The position numbers and the translations under genes are program-made. From positions 76,316 to 133,752 of the forward strand of contig PAJQ01000034.1 in NCBI GenBank assembly GCA_002710215.1: 57,437 bases of DNA. The letters run 5' to 3'. Under the pieces are notes generated by a model. It ran no database searches, was not told the origin of the DNA, and worked only from the letters and a program-made list of their open reading frames with translations. This DNA is from Chloroflexota bacterium. GTDB taxonomy: Bacteria; Chloroflexota; Dehalococcoidia; Lucifugimonadales; UBA3495. Below, piece by piece: positions 24,869 to 34,464 of this stretch (positions are counted from its first letter, which is position 1; the number at the start of each line of letters is the position of its first letter).

Positions 24869-25537
24869 TTGTATAGCTTATTTCTGCTGGCGGATGATTC
24901 AAACGGAGCGCTGCCACTGCTCGGGGTAATAGACCGGGCCGGGTTTTCGTGCTGTGTGGGCGCCGACCTGTCTCATTTGGAGGAAGGTGGCGACCCGGTA
25001 ACGCCGGAAGCGGTCCTGGTGGACTTGGAATCCGTTGGCCCCGCCCAGACCCACCAGTTCGTTGACCGATGCAAGCAACTCAAGCTGCCCGTCGTGGTGG
25101 TTATTCCCGGAGAACAAGCCTCAGATCATGACCCCTCTCTTAACGCCGACGAATATATCTTCGGACCCGTAAAGGAACCGGAGCTCGCCGCCAGGATAAA
25201 ACAGGCAATTTATCGAGTTGACGGTCCAGCCAGCTCTAAAGTCCTAAGGGTCGGAGAGTTGATGATCGACCTGGAACGTTACGATGTCACCATCTCCGGC
25301 CGCCGTGTATCGCTAACCTACAAGGAGTTCCAACTCCTGGTGCTTCTGGCCTCCAATCCGGGCCGGGTCTACACCCGAGACGCCTTGCTAAGCCAGGTTT
25401 GGGGCTACGATTACCTGGGGGGCACCCGGACGGTGGACGTGCACGTGCGGCGGCTGCGGTCTAAAGTGGAAGGTCCCGGCCGGGTCTACGTGGAAACCAT
25501 CTGGAACGTCGGCTACCGCTTCAAGACCTCATCTTAA
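24869..25537 (+). CDS. Orphan OmpR-family response regulator
   Basis: This 222-residue protein has a receiver domain with the acidic pair in LADDSNG, the phosphoacceptor Asp in AVLVDLES and the conserved Lys in FGPVKEPE. It is followed by a winged-helix OmpR/PhoB effector (KEFQLLVLLASNPGRVYTR, VWGYDYLGGTRTVDVHVRRLR, YVETIWNVGYRF). All key receiver residues are present, so phosphorylation is possible. No histidine kinase is encoded nearby. TTG at 24869 is the only plausible start; a TATACT -10-like box lies at 24818-24823 without a clear -35. Confidence 0.9.
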   Translation: MYSLFLLADDSNGALPLLGVIDRAGFSCCVGADLSHLEEGGDPVTPEAVLVDLESVGPAQTHQFVDRCKQLKLPVVVVIPGEQASDHDPSLNADEYIFGPVKEPELAARIKQAIYRVDGPASSKVLRVGELMIDLERYDVTISGRRVSLTYKEFQLLVLLASNPGRVYTRDALLSQVWGYDYLGGTRTVDVHVRRLRSKVEGPGRVYVETIWNVGYRFKTSS

Positions 25538-25568
25538 CGAATAAGGTTCGATTCGCGGCCCCCGCTGA

Positions 25569-28073
25569 TTAGCTCCCCTCGGCGCTGACCTGGTCCAAGA
25601 ACCGGCGCACTTGAGCCGCTAATCCGGCATGCTCCGGGGCGGCCAACTCCGGGTCTTGATCCCTTACTCGGGCTGCCTCGTCCCGGGCGGTTTCCAAAAG
25701 CTTGCGGTCCGACAATTGGGCCATCCGCAGATTGGGCAATCCGCTCTGACGGGTGCCGAAAAAGTCTCCCGGCCCCCGCAATTCCAAGTCAACCTCGGCA
25801 AGTTGGAAGCCGTCGTGAATCTGCTCCAGAGCGCCCAGCCGCTCCCGAGCCCCTTCCGAAGGAGAATCCGAAAGCAAGATACAGTAGCTTTTATGCTCGC
25901 CCCGGCCCACCCTGCCTCGGAACTGATGCAGCTGGGCCAGCCCAAACCGATCGGCGCCTTCGATCAGCATAACCGTGGCGTTGGCCACGTCGATGCCAAC
26001 CTCGACCACAGCCGTCGAAACCAGGACGTCGACCTCTCCTTCCCGGAACCGGCGCATCACGGCGTCCTTGTCCTTGGCCGGCATCCGGCCATGGAGCAAG
26101 CCCACCCGCAGGTCTGGGAAAACTTCCTCGGACAGCCTTTTATGCTCGTCGATCGCCGCCTTCGACTCAATGGTGTCCGACTCACCCACCAGCGGGCAAA
26201 TGACAAAGCCCTGCCGCCCTGCCTCAACTTCCTTACGCATGAATCCATAAGCGGCCGGGCGGCGTTCCGGAGGGAGCCACCGGGTAGCAACCTGCTGCCG
26301 TCCGGCGGGCAACTCGTCGATGGTGGAAATGTCCAGGTCGCCGTAGAGGGTTAGCGACAACGTACGAGGTATGGGGGTGGCCGACATAATCAGGGCGTGG
26401 GGAGTCTCGTCCCCCCTTTCCCGCAAGGCGGAGCGCTGCATCACCCCAAATCGATGCTGCTCATCGGCCACGGCCAGCACCAGTTTGGGCATGGAGACAC
26501 CGGACTGGATCAGCGCCTGAGTGCCGATTAGTAGGTCCAGGTTTCCTTCGGCGGCCATCTGGGTAAGCTCTCGTTTTACCGGACGGCGAGTGCTTCCGGT
26601 AAGCAGTCCCACCGACACTGGCCTTCCCAGGGATTCCAGGTAGATCGAGATGAGATTATCCTCCTGCACCGGACGGGCTAGGCCGGCCAGTAGCCTGACG
26701 ACGGTCTGGAAATGCTGCTCGGCCAGCACTTCCGTGGGGACCATGATTGCGCCCTGATAACCGTCGGCGGCAACCGCCAGCAACGCCGCCAGAGCGACCA
26801 CGGTTTTGCCGCTGCCGACCTCTCCTTGAAGCAGCCGGTTCATCGGCGGAGTGCCTCGCTCTAAATCGCCCAGGATCTGGTCTACACAACGGCGCTGGGC
26901 GGCCGTCAGCGAGAAAGGCAACGAATCGTAGAACCCCGACAGGATCTGACTATCGACCTGAACCGCCACTCCCTTGACCTCGCTCGCCTGGTGGTGGCGC
27001 CGGGCCAGCACCGCCAATTGAAGAGTGAACAATTCGTCGAACGCCAATCGGCGGCGCGCCTCTTCCCAAGCGGCCATGTCATCGGGATAGTGGGCCTGCA
27101 TGACGGCTTGTTGCAGGGGCATTAGGTGGTTCTGAGACAAAACGTCTTCCGGCAAAAATTCGTCAACGCCCGCCAACCATTCTTGCAGCCCCTGCCAGGA
27201 CAACCTCCGAACGTTCCTTGCGGTCAACCCCTCGGTCAATGGGTAAACCGGGACCAGTCTGCCGGTATGGATCGGGGTCTGTCCATGGTCCAGCAATTCG
27301 TAATCCGGCGACTCGAAGACCAACTGACCCTTGAAAACGCCGGCCTTTCCGCTGATGGCTATTCTGGTGTTGGGCTTCAGAGTGCGGGCCAGGTGGCGCT
27401 GGCCGAACCATACGACTTTTATGTTGCCTGATTCATCGCTCAACACGGCCTCGGTGTCTACCCGGCGGCCCTGGTAGCCCTGCTTGATCGCCCGGGATTC
27501 CCAGACGGTACCGACCACGGTGCAAGGTTCGTCGGGCGACACTTCCGAGATCTTGGTGATGGTTGAATAGTCGATGTGGCGGCGGGGGAACAGATAAAGG
27601 AGATCGCGGACAGTGGTGACTTCCAAGCGCTTGAACCTGGCCGCCAATTTGGTGTCGACGCCCCGCAAACGATCCACGGGAGAATCCACCGTTAGTCCGC
27701 CGGGGGTTGAAGCTTGCCGCGGAGCCGGCTTCTTTGCCGGTTCGCTGGGAGTTGACGGCTGGGGGTTCTTGGCTTCCGGCGGGTGGGAACCACCGGCATC
27801 AGATCCTGAAGAGTCTCCATCCAGCAGATCGCGCCACCGGCCGGCCCATTTGCCCCGCTCCTCGGCGGTCATCCCCAAGTATGGGTTGTCTAAGAGATCC
27901 GAAGCTGTTCGCAGGCCGCTAAGCCGGGCGGTCATCTCTTCGGTCCAAGTCTGGATATACCGGTCCAGGCCTCCCATCACAGCCGTGTTGTCGAAACCCC
28001 TGCTTTCTTCCAAGGCAAGGATATTCCGGAATGAATCCACCCAAGAAAGCCCGCTTTTTGGTCGTGAAGTCAT
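25569..28073 (-). CDS. recG: ATP-dependent DNA helicase RecG
   Basis: This 834-residue protein has a wedge/OB domain (SEVSPDEPCTVVGTV), Walker A GEVGSGKTVVALAA, DEAD-type box AVADEQHRFGV, motif III IMSATPIPRTLSLT, and the C-terminal helicase domain with QFRGRVGRGEHKSYCILL. RecG remodels stalled forks and junctions. An extra N-terminal segment of about 150 residues (two parts joined by a Pro/Ser-rich linker) precedes the wedge, as in several Gram-positive and Chloroflexota RecGs. It follows degV on the minus strand in the conserved fakA-degV-recG order. Confidence 0.97.
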   Translation of the reverse strand: MTSRPKSGLSWVDSFRNILALEESRGFDNTAVMGGLDRYIQTWTEEMTARLSGLRTASDLLDNPYLGMTAEERGKWAGRWRDLLDGDSSGSDAGGSHPPEAKNPQPSTPSEPAKKPAPRQASTPGGLTVDSPVDRLRGVDTKLAARFKRLEVTTVRDLLYLFPRRHIDYSTITKISEVSPDEPCTVVGTVWESRAIKQGYQGRRVDTEAVLSDESGNIKVVWFGQRHLARTLKPNTRIAISGKAGVFKGQLVFESPDYELLDHGQTPIHTGRLVPVYPLTEGLTARNVRRLSWQGLQEWLAGVDEFLPEDVLSQNHLMPLQQAVMQAHYPDDMAAWEEARRRLAFDELFTLQLAVLARRHHQASEVKGVAVQVDSQILSGFYDSLPFSLTAAQRRCVDQILGDLERGTPPMNRLLQGEVGSGKTVVALAALLAVAADGYQGAIMVPTEVLAEQHFQTVVRLLAGLARPVQEDNLISIYLESLGRPVSVGLLTGSTRRPVKRELTQMAAEGNLDLLIGTQALIQSGVSMPKLVLAVADEQHRFGVMQRSALRERGDETPHALIMSATPIPRTLSLTLYGDLDISTIDELPAGRQQVATRWLPPERRPAAYGFMRKEVEAGRQGFVICPLVGESDTIESKAAIDEHKRLSEEVFPDLRVGLLHGRMPAKDKDAVMRRFREGEVDVLVSTAVVEVGIDVANATVMLIEGADRFGLAQLHQFRGRVGRGEHKSYCILLSDSPSEGARERLGALEQIHDGFQLAEVDLELRGPGDFFGTRQSGLPNLRMAQLSDRKLLETARDEAARVRDQDPELAAPEHAGLAAQVRRFLDQVSAEGS

Positions 28074-28164
28074 CGGGAATTCAGTATATCACGGGCTTCC
28101 CAGCGGCCTAGGGGCTGGTGTCATAAAACAAGTCTTATAAGCGGGATCAACCGCACGTCTCAAG

Positions 28165-29004
28165 TCAACCGGCGCGGGTCAATGCCAACCCCACGGCGCC
28201 GGGACCGATGTACGTCCCCAAGGTGGCTCCGAAGCGGGCGGAGACTATCTGGTCTTCGGGTAATAGCTCCGAAAGCTCCTGGCGCAGCCCTTGCGCCAGC
28301 AGCGAATCATTGCTGTGAATCACCGCCAGCTGAGTCAGCGGGGCCGCCTGGCGGGCCAACTCCAAAAGCCGGCGCAATCCCCGCTGACGGTTGCGGGCTC
28401 GCTCGATCGGCACAGCCTCCCCGTCTTCTAGACCCAATATGGGCTTTACATTGAGAATGGAGCCGACGAATGCTTGCGCCTTACCGATACGCCCGCCCTT
28501 TTGCAGGTATTCCAAGGTATCCAGAAGGAAATAGCATTTCGTCAATGACAGGCTGCCGGCCACCTTGGAGGCCACGTCCGCCAATGGCAAGCCTTTTTCG
28601 GCCAATTCAGCTGCCGCCAAGACCACCAACCCCAAGGGTATCGACGCAAGCTGGGAATCGGCGATCTGAATCTCAGCTCGGTCTCCCATCGATGCCTTGG
28701 CCTGCTCCGCCGAGTTCAAGGTCCCGCTCAGCTTGCCGGACACGTGGATAGATAGAATGCTGTGGCCCTGGTCTATCAGAGCGGTGTATACCGACTGGAA
28801 GTCCGCCGCCGAAGGCTGGGAAGTCGTGGGGTAATGAACGCCGGCAATAAGATGGCCGTAAAGATCATCGGGGGAAATGTCGACCCCATCTTTGTAGCTG
28901 ACATCCCCCACTATCACGTTGCACGGAACCACGGTGATGTTCCGCCGCTCGGCCAGATCGGATGGTAGGTCCGCGGAACTGTCAGTTACTATCCTGATTG
29001 CCAT
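28165..29004 (-). CDS. DegV-family fatty-acid-binding protein (FakB-like)
   Basis: This 279-residue DegV protein starts MAIRIVTDSSADLPSDLAER, and has SYKDGVDISPDDLY, TTSQPSAADFQSVY, IHVSGKLSGTLNSAEQA and the C-terminal GTYIGPGAVGLAL. DegV/FakB proteins hold a fatty acid so that FakA can phosphorylate it to acyl-phosphate for phospholipid synthesis. fakA is the next gene upstream on the minus strand and recG the next downstream, which supports the FakB role. Confidence 0.92.
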   Translation of the reverse strand: MAIRIVTDSSADLPSDLAERRNITVVPCNVIVGDVSYKDGVDISPDDLYGHLIAGVHYPTTSQPSAADFQSVYTALIDQGHSILSIHVSGKLSGTLNSAEQAKASMGDRAEIQIADSQLASIPLGLVVLAAAELAEKGLPLADVASKVAGSLSLTKCYFLLDTLEYLQKGGRIGKAQAFVGSILNVKPILGLEDGEAVPIERARNRQRGLRRLLELARQAAPLTQLAVIHSNDSLLAQGLRQELSELLPEDQIVSARFGATLGTYIGPGAVGLALTRAG

Positions 29005-29228
29005 TTCGTTTATCGCGAGTCTGTCCGCGGGTCAAGCCCTTGAGTGCTTGACCAGGACGCCGCTCCTCCCCATTGTATTTGGTATCCGTCGCATCTCAAC
29101 CGGTCCCGAAAACTGTCGGCTATTGGTTTCCGGCGATGAAGTGTTATCGCCTGTTCTCGACCCAAATCCCGCATCAACTAATGGTAACCGTCATCTACTT
29201 CTTCCAGGCGCTCAATGGATACCGCCGT

Positions 29229-30863
29229 TCATTCGACAGAAGCCAGGTAATGATAGTGGGGCTGGCCGCCATCGACCAAGTCAACCTGTATACCTGGATG
29301 CCGTTGCTCCAACCGTTGGCTTAACGCCTCGGCATCGTCCCGATCGGCTGCGGCCCCTAGGTACAACGTCACCACATGGCTTGGAGACATCCCGGCCAGC
29401 GCCAAAGCGGATTCTAACACCTGTTCCGGAACTTCTCCCGCCGCGACAATCTTCCCCTCCAACAAACCGATGTACTGGCCCGCAGCAACTTTCAGCTTGT
29501 CCACCGTGGCCGGCCGCACCGCCTTGGTCACCTCGATGGCCACGATTCCGGCCAGAGCCGAATTCATCGACGCCAAATTATTCTCGGCGGATTCCTCCGG
29601 GTTGAAGGCCAACATCGCCGCCACTCCCCGAGGCACGCTATCGGAGGGCACCACGTATACTCCGTTCTTAGCCTTCACCACCTGCTCCGCCGTGGCGATC
29701 ACGTTCTTGTTGTTGGGTAAGATGATCGTGTGTTTAGCCCCAGCGGATTCCACTGCCTCTAGAATATCCCGCACGCTGGGGTTCATGGTCTGGCCTCCAC
29801 TGACCACGACGGCGCAGCCGACCTCCCGGAATAGAGCGTCCAGACCGTCCCCGGAAGCGACGGCTACCACCGCCAATTCACCACCGGATACGGCCGTACT
29901 TAGCCCGGCGGCAAATTCTCTATTTTGCTGGTTCATATTCTGAATATCTATCTGGTTTAACTGGCCCAAAGACGCTCCCAAGCTTAGCGCAGGCCCGGGG
30001 TCCGGTGCGTGGACATGTACTCTGACGCTTCGGCCGCCTCCAACCACCACGGCCGACTCGGAAATTTCCACGAACTGATGGCGAATCGACTCGGCCGCCA
30101 GATCTTCACCGGTGATTACGAACTGGATACAGTATCCCCATTGGATTTGCGACACCGAATCTAGATAATGAGCATCAAGTCCAGCAGTCCGGCTCGCATC
30201 CGAACCGGTGTAGCCCCTGGCAACGGCCATTGCTACTTGTTCATCGCCCGTGCCGTTCAGATGGGCCAGGGCTCCACCCATAATAACCACCACCCCCATA
30301 CCCCCGGCATCCACAACCCCAGCTTCCCGCAAGACCGGCAGTTGTTCCGGCGTACGGTCCAGGGCTTCTTGGCCGGCACGGAAGGCCTTTTCCCATAGAT
30401 CTCGTGGACCCTCGCCGCCGCCTTCCTGACATTCTTGGGACTCCAACGAAAGAGAACGGATAACCGTGAGCATCGTGCCTTCCACCGGCTGGCCCACCGC
30501 CTGGTAAGCGGCGTCGGAGGCCAGTGAAAACGCCCAAGCCAGGTCCGCCGCTCGGCATACCTGCTTTTCCTCGAGGGCTTCTGCGAAACCCTTAAGGAAT
30601 TGGGACAGGATCACTCCGCTGTTGCCTCTAGCTCCCCAAAAAGCCCCGTCGGCCAGCCCCCCAGCCACCTCAGCCAGTGTGCTGTCAGTGGCCGTTGGAC
30701 ACCTCTCCATGGCCGAACGCATGGTCAATAGCATGTTGGTGCCGGTGTCGCCGTCGGGCACGGGGAAAACATTAAGGGCGTTGATGGCCTCTCGATGCCG
30801 CTCTAAGGCCCGGGTGGCAGCGGCAAAGGCTTGTCTCAAATCATCGGCGGTTAGATGTGACAT
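29229..30863 (-). CDS. fakA: Fatty acid kinase FakA-like DAK2-domain protein
   Basis: This 544-residue protein has an N-terminal DAK2 (DhaL-like) kinase domain with the metal/ATP motif NVFPVPDGDTGTNM and GNSGVILSQFLKGFAE. A middle domain and a C-terminal DegV-like domain (IILPNNKNVIATAEQVV, AMLAFNPEESAENN) follow. FakA phosphorylates fatty acids bound to FakB. ATG at 30863 begins the conserved MSHLTADDLRQAF start; the longer frame from 31013 runs through the divergent rplU promoter and is not used. It is divergent from rplU-rpmA. Confidence 0.93.
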   Translation of the reverse strand: MSHLTADDLRQAFAAATRALERHREAINALNVFPVPDGDTGTNMLLTMRSAMERCPTATDSTLAEVAGGLADGAFWGARGNSGVILSQFLKGFAEALEEKQVCRAADLAWAFSLASDAAYQAVGQPVEGTMLTVIRSLSLESQECQEGGGEGPRDLWEKAFRAGQEALDRTPEQLPVLREAGVVDAGGMGVVVIMGGALAHLNGTGDEQVAMAVARGYTGSDASRTAGLDAHYLDSVSQIQWGYCIQFVITGEDLAAESIRHQFVEISESAVVVGGGRSVRVHVHAPDPGPALSLGASLGQLNQIDIQNMNQQNREFAAGLSTAVSGGELAVVAVASGDGLDALFREVGCAVVVSGGQTMNPSVRDILEAVESAGAKHTIILPNNKNVIATAEQVVKAKNGVYVVPSDSVPRGVAAMLAFNPEESAENNLASMNSALAGIVAIEVTKAVRPATVDKLKVAAGQYIGLLEGKIVAAGEVPEQVLESALALAGMSPSHVVTLYLGAAADRDDAEALSQRLEQRHPGIQVDLVDGGQPHYHYLASVE

Positions 30864-31006
30864 CGGTAGGCGCTTCAATCCGAATGTAATCTCGGGCGGA
30901 ATACCGTGAACATTTAGATCTGGATCAGGGTCAGGCTGCGCCCAATTATATAACACCGGCATCCCGGGAGCGGGCCAGGCCCGACCGCCAGCAGCCCCGA
31001 TTCTCC

Positions 31007-31035
31007 TTGACACTCGTGAGGCTCTAGCTTAGTAT
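31007..31035 (+). promoter_or_regulatory. rplU-rpmA promoter
   Basis: TTGACA (consensus), 17-base spacer, TAGTAT, placing transcription start about 12 bases before the rplU ATG, so the 5' leader would be very short. Confidence 0.65.
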
Positions 31036-31053
31036 TGATTGTCGAGGAATAAT

Positions 31054-31452
31054 ATGGATTACGCAGTATTCAAAACCGGTGGTAAACAATACCGGGTCAA
31101 ACCGGGCGACACATTAGACGTGGAAAAGCTGACGGTGGCCGTGGATTCCATCGCCGAATTTGGCGAAGTTCTTGCCATCTCCAACGACGGGGAAGTCACC
31201 TTCGGTTCACCGACGATTGAAGGCGCCAGAGTGCTGGCTCGGGTCGACTCCCACTACAAAGACAAAAAGCTCATGGTCTTCAAGTACAAATCGAAGACCA
31301 GATATCGTCGAAAGAAAGGCCATCGCCAAATTTACACGAGATTGGTGATTCAGGACATCCAGTCCGAGCCACCCGCGCCGCCCAGACGCCGAAGGACTAG
31401 GGCCCGCGCAGCGGTAGCAGAGGAAGAAGGGAGCGCCGAGAATGGCTCATAA
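31054..31452 (+). CDS. rplU: 50S ribosomal protein L21
   Basis: This 132-residue protein has [19 protein letters not shown], the central [17 protein letters not shown] and the rRNA-binding [18 protein letters not shown] loop. About 25 extra residues rich in Pro, Arg and Glu extend the usual ~103-residue length. ATG at 31054 is the natural start, with GAGG upstream. It overlaps rpmA by 11 bases. Confidence 0.95.
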   Translation: MDYAVFKTGGKQYRVKPGDTLDVEKLTVAVDSIAEFGEVLAISNDGEVTFGSPTIEGARVLARVDSHYKDKKLMVFKYKSKTRYRRKKGHRQIYTRLVIQDIQSEPPAPPRRRRTRARAAVAEEEGSAENGS

Positions 31453-31720
31453 GAAAGCAGGCGGCAGCACGAGCAACGGCCGCGATAGCAATGCTAAACG
31501 GTTGGGCGTCAAAAAGTACGGCGGCGAGACAGTCACCAGTGGCTCCATCATCGTGCGGCAGCGCGGCACCCGCTTACACCCGGGGACCAACGTTGGGTTG
31601 GGCCGCGATTTCACCCTATTCGCCAAGATAGATGGACGGGTCACTTTTGAATGGGCGTTAAAGGGTAAGCGGAGAGTCAGCGTTTATCCCGTTGAGGCGG
31701 CGGAATCCATCGCGGCCTAG
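31442..31720 (+). CDS. rpmA: 50S ribosomal protein L27
   Basis: This 92-residue L27 starts [20 protein letters not shown] and has [22 protein letters not shown] and [15 protein letters not shown]. There is no N-terminal cleavage extension of the Firmicutes type. L27 reaches the peptidyl-transferase centre. Its start lies inside the 3' end of rplU; obgE, which often follows, is missing. Confidence 0.97.
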   Translation: MAHKKAGGSTSNGRDSNAKRLGVKKYGGETVTSGSIIVRQRGTRLHPGTNVGLGRDFTLFAKIDGRVTFEWALKGKRRVSVYPVEAAESIAA

Positions 31721-31806
31721 CTGACATCTAACTACTATAACCAAACAAAGATCAAGACTGAATGCCTTGGTTCAGGTTTCAAATCTAAGTTGACTGGTAT
31801 CCAAAT

Positions 31807-32007
31807 ATGAAAACAGACATCCACCCAAAGTTTTATCACTCTGTGGTAACTTGCTCCTGCGGCAACGTGTTCCATACGGGAGCCACCAAGCCAACCATGC
31901 GTGTGGAGCTATGCGGCAAGTGCCACCCCTTCTACACCGGCGAACAGCGGGTGGTTGATACCCAAGGCCGCATTGAGCGTTTGAAGCGGCGTTACAGCCT
32001 GGATTAG
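31807..32007 (+). CDS. rpmE: 50S ribosomal protein L31 (zinc form)
   Basis: This 66-residue L31 starts MKTDIHPKFYHSVVTCSCG and has CGKCHPFYTGEQRVVDTQGR. The CxC and CxxC pairs make it the zinc-binding (C+) type, usual under zinc-sufficient growth. No clear ribosome-binding site precedes the ATG. A DUF1385 gene follows, as in the Firmicutes order rpmE-yqhQ. Confidence 0.96.
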   Translation: MKTDIHPKFYHSVVTCSCGNVFHTGATKPTMRVELCGKCHPFYTGEQRVVDTQGRIERLKRRYSLD

Positions 32008-32258
32008 TCCGGGCCGCGATCGCGAAGTATTCTGGCGTCCCTAAGACAATCCCGGTTAACCTCTTGGCCTCGGTTTCAGGCGTGAATGCTTCCATTTATG
32101 CAAGTACACACACGATTCCGTAGGAAACCGCAAACCCCTAGGCTGTTCAGTCTTCTACATGCTTGCGCAGCAATCCGGACCCAGGACAACCGCTTACCTA
32201 GCGATACGCCCTCCCCAGATCGACTTCCTGAATACAGCGATACGAGGTAAGAACAGCG

Positions 32259-33254
32259 TTGGCGGAACTACCAAGATTTAACTACGGCGGGCAGGCAATC
32301 ATCGAAGGCGTGATGATCCGGGGCCGGAGCCACTTCAGCTTGGCGGTGCGGCGCCAGGACGGCACCATCTACCGCCAGCAAGAACTCCTCAATAATATGT
32401 TCACCGGCCCAGCCAGGCGCATCCCATTATTGAGAGGAATCCTGGTCCTGCTGGAGTCCCTTTCCCTGGGAGTGAAGGCCCTGCGCCGCTCCGCCAATAT
32501 CGCCATGCAGGAAGAGGATGGTGACGAGCAGGAGGAGTTGCCCGCTTGGGCCATGGCCGGGACGCTGGCCGTATCCATGCTGCTAGGCGTCGGGTTGTTT
32601 TTCCTTCTGCCCCTGCTGATTGTCTGGTTATTGGACCCATACATCGCTTCAGACTTGGTCAGCAACGTGATCGAAGGCGTCATCCGCCTCACGATTCTGG
32701 TGTCCTACATCAAGCTGATCGGCCTGTCCAGCGATATCAAACGGGTATTTGCCTACCACGGCGCCGAGCATATGGCAGTCCATACCTACGAAGCAGGTCT
32801 GGCCCTGGTGGTGGAAAACGTTCGCAAATTCGGGACACCTCACCCCCGGTGCGGCACCGCATTCTTGCTAACAGTAGTCCTTATATCCATCGTCGTGTTC
32901 GCTTTTTTGCAGCGGCCTCCTATGGAATGGCGGATAATCTCCCGCATCGCCTTGGTCCCGGTGATCGCGGCTTTCAGCTATGAAGTCATCCGCTTTAGCG
33001 GGGCGCATCAGGAAGCATGGTTCGGGCGAATGCTATCTCAGCCCGGATTGATCTTGCAGCGGCTGACCACCAGGCAACCGGACGACTCCCAGATAGAGGT
33101 GGCCATCTGCGCCATGGAAACGGCCATCGCCGCCGATCAGGAACGGGAGAACCCGGAGCCGATCAGCTTGGTCAATGGTGGAGAAACCGCAATTGAAATT
33201 GCGGAGCCTGGCACTACGGCGGAAAACGAAGCAGAGTCGAGCGCCGATAGATGA
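32259..33254 (+). CDS. DUF1385 (YqhQ-like) multi-pass membrane protein
   Basis: This 331-residue protein starts (TTG, SD GAGGTAAG) with the hallmark YGGQAIIEGVMIRG. It has hydrophobic segments at about residues 98-126, 137-157, 198-218 and 225-247, and the conserved FAYHGAEHMAVHTYEAG and TPHPRCGTAFLL motifs. The C-terminal 50 residues are acidic and variable. DUF1385 proteins are widespread integral membrane proteins of unsettled function; related genes sit between rpmE and prmC/prfA in other bacteria. Those two partners are absent here. Confidence 0.9.
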   Translation: MAELPRFNYGGQAIIEGVMIRGRSHFSLAVRRQDGTIYRQQELLNNMFTGPARRIPLLRGILVLLESLSLGVKALRRSANIAMQEEDGDEQEELPAWAMAGTLAVSMLLGVGLFFLLPLLIVWLLDPYIASDLVSNVIEGVIRLTILVSYIKLIGLSSDIKRVFAYHGAEHMAVHTYEAGLALVVENVRKFGTPHPRCGTAFLLTVVLISIVVFAFLQRPPMEWRIISRIALVPVIAAFSYEVIRFSGAHQEAWFGRMLSQPGLILQRLTTRQPDDSQIEVAICAMETAIAADQERENPEPISLVNGGETAIEIAEPGTTAENEAESSADR

Positions 33255-33276
33255 GGCACGACCGGTTAATGATTCA

Positions 33277-33630
33277 TCAGCTGGGCGAGTGGGAATCCAA
33301 GAGCGGCGTCACTCCAACATCAAGGCTTAGAAAGCTGAAACCAGCCCTTTCAGAGTAATGCCGGTCCAGATCGGTGTCTCCGATGTGGTAATACTCTTCA
33401 GCCTCAAATTGCTCCTTCACCGTACTGAGTTGATGCTTCAACACAGTGAAATCGACTGATATCCCGCTGTCCCTCCAGATCCGCTGCTGGGTGCTGATGG
33501 TCCGGTCGGAGCAGCTGCCGACCCAAAACCCCAACTCCTTGGCTTTCCTCACCATATCCAGAGTGATAATCCCCGGTGGGTCCCCGACTTCCAAGGTTCC
33601 GTCAATATCAAAACTGATTAGCTTGGCCAA
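33277..33630 (-). CDS. Small HAD-superfamily hydrolase
   Basis: This 117-residue protein has HAD motif I as SFDIDGTLEVG (D-x-D), a motif II-like Ser/Thr in GSCSDRT and motif IV as HIGDTDLDRHY. There is no room for a large cap domain, so it is a minimal phosphatase-type core. Substrate unknown. It converges on the DUF1385 gene and precedes the hicAB pair. Confidence 0.75.
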   Translation of the reverse strand: MAKLISFDIDGTLEVGDPPGIITLDMVRKAKELGFWVGSCSDRTISTQQRIWRDSGISVDFTVLKHQLSTVKEQFEAEEYYHIGDTDLDRHYSERAGFSFLSLDVGVTPLLDSHSPS

Positions 33631-33694
33631 ATATTTACCTCGAACGTTGGGCTATTGACACTACATGCCAGACTCTTGTGGGAAGCGTGAATCA

Positions 33695-33913
33695 TTACAG
33701 GTCTTCCCATTCATCACGGCTGATCTGGGCCTGGCGCAAGATCCTAGAGAGCAGACCTCTTCCGATATCTCCTCGGTGTGGATTGGGTATCCAGATGGTT
33801 ATGTCCTGTCGAAGCATAAACTGATGTCTGCCACCCGAATATGGCCCTTCAAACCCCGACAGCCGTAAGTAACGAATGAGGTCCTGCCGCCTGACCGGCC
33901 CAAAAGAAGGCAT
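33695..33913 (-). CDS. hicA: HicA-family toxin (mRNA interferase)
   Basis: This 72-residue dsRBD-like HicA protein has the family pattern RQDLIRYLRLSGFEGPYSGGRHQFM, with the catalytic His in GGRHQF, and IPNPHRGDIGRGLLSRILRQA. HicA cleaves mRNA and is held inactive by HicB. It starts exactly where hicB stops (one-base overlap). Confidence 0.88.
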   Translation of the reverse strand: MPSFGPVRRQDLIRYLRLSGFEGPYSGGRHQFMLRQDITIWIPNPHRGDIGRGLLSRILRQAQISRDEWEDL

Positions 33914-34155
33914 TAGGCAACTTCATTTATCGTCAGCTCAATCCCGTCGACCACTGGTAATGGGAGATTTTTGTAAACGCGGAGTAATATCCATTCCTCT
34001 AGCACTTCTTCCAACTGCTCACGGCATTCCTCAAGCGTAGAGGCATTGGCGAAAACTCCGTTGCACATGGAAATCTCACCATAGAATGAACCGTCATCGT
34101 CCAATATTTCATATTTCGCGTGGCGCATAGCGGCCTGCGTATACTTGGTCAACAT
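33913..34155 (-). CDS. hicB: HicB-family antitoxin
   Basis: This 80-residue protein has the HicB partial RNase-H-like fold: KYEILDDDGSFYGEISMCNGVFANASTLEECREQLEEVLEEW. The conserved TLEECREQLEEVLEEW helix marks the family. No separate C-terminal DNA-binding helix-turn-helix is visible, so regulation may rely on the small C-terminal strand. Gene order hicB-hicA on the minus strand. Confidence 0.85.
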   Translation of the reverse strand: MLTKYTQAAMRHAKYEILDDDGSFYGEISMCNGVFANASTLEECREQLEEVLEEWILLRVYKNLPLPVVDGIELTINEVA

Positions 34156-34167
34156 CTCTAATGTTCC

Positions 34168-34395
34168 TCAGATGGCCTGGGACACCGTCAGGCTTTTGAC
34201 CGCATGATCGAGAACCGCGCGCACCTGCTCAACAGTAACGCCGGGGAACAATTCCACGAACCGAGCTAGCTGGATTCCATCTTCCAGGTTTTCGAAGAGA
34301 GCCGTAACTTGGACGCGAGTACCGCGGAACACTCAGCTGCCGCCTAGGCAGTGAGGGTCGCGCTCGACCGCTGGACACGACGACCAATCCAACAT
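34168..34395 (-). pseudogene. DUF433 antitoxin-like gene with an in-frame TGA
   Basis: Reading minus from ATG at 34395 gives MLDWSSCPAVERDPHCLGGS, then TGA (34335-34333), then VFRGTRVQVTALFENLEDG and FPGVTVEQVRAVLDHAVK to the stop at 34168. DUF433 proteins read DPxxxGGxPVFRGTRV, so the TGA replaces a residue that is normally Pro. No SECIS-like hairpin follows at a suitable distance. The simplest reading is a nonsense mutation. DUF433 proteins are often antitoxins, which fits the adjacent hicAB pair. Confidence 0.7.
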
Positions 34396-34464
34396 GACAT
34401 CATCCTAACCTTCGGTGAGCATCTATTCAAGGCGGACAACAGCGGAGTGCAATAGGGGTGCCGT

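Noticed and set aside
25540-25575. T-arm-like GGTTCGATTC as part of a tRNA
   Set aside because: No acceptor, D or anticodon stems can be formed; upstream sequence is the end of the response regulator gene.
29005-29605. Plus-strand ORFs across the degV-fakA region
   Set aside because: They are antisense to fakA/degV or rich in Pro/Arg without family features.
34168-34395. TGA at 34333-34335 in a DUF433-like gene as a fourth selenocysteine codon
   Set aside because: The residue there is normally Pro in PVFRGTRV, not Cys, and no N-GUG-N hairpin lies 18-22 bases downstream. A nonsense mutation explains it better.
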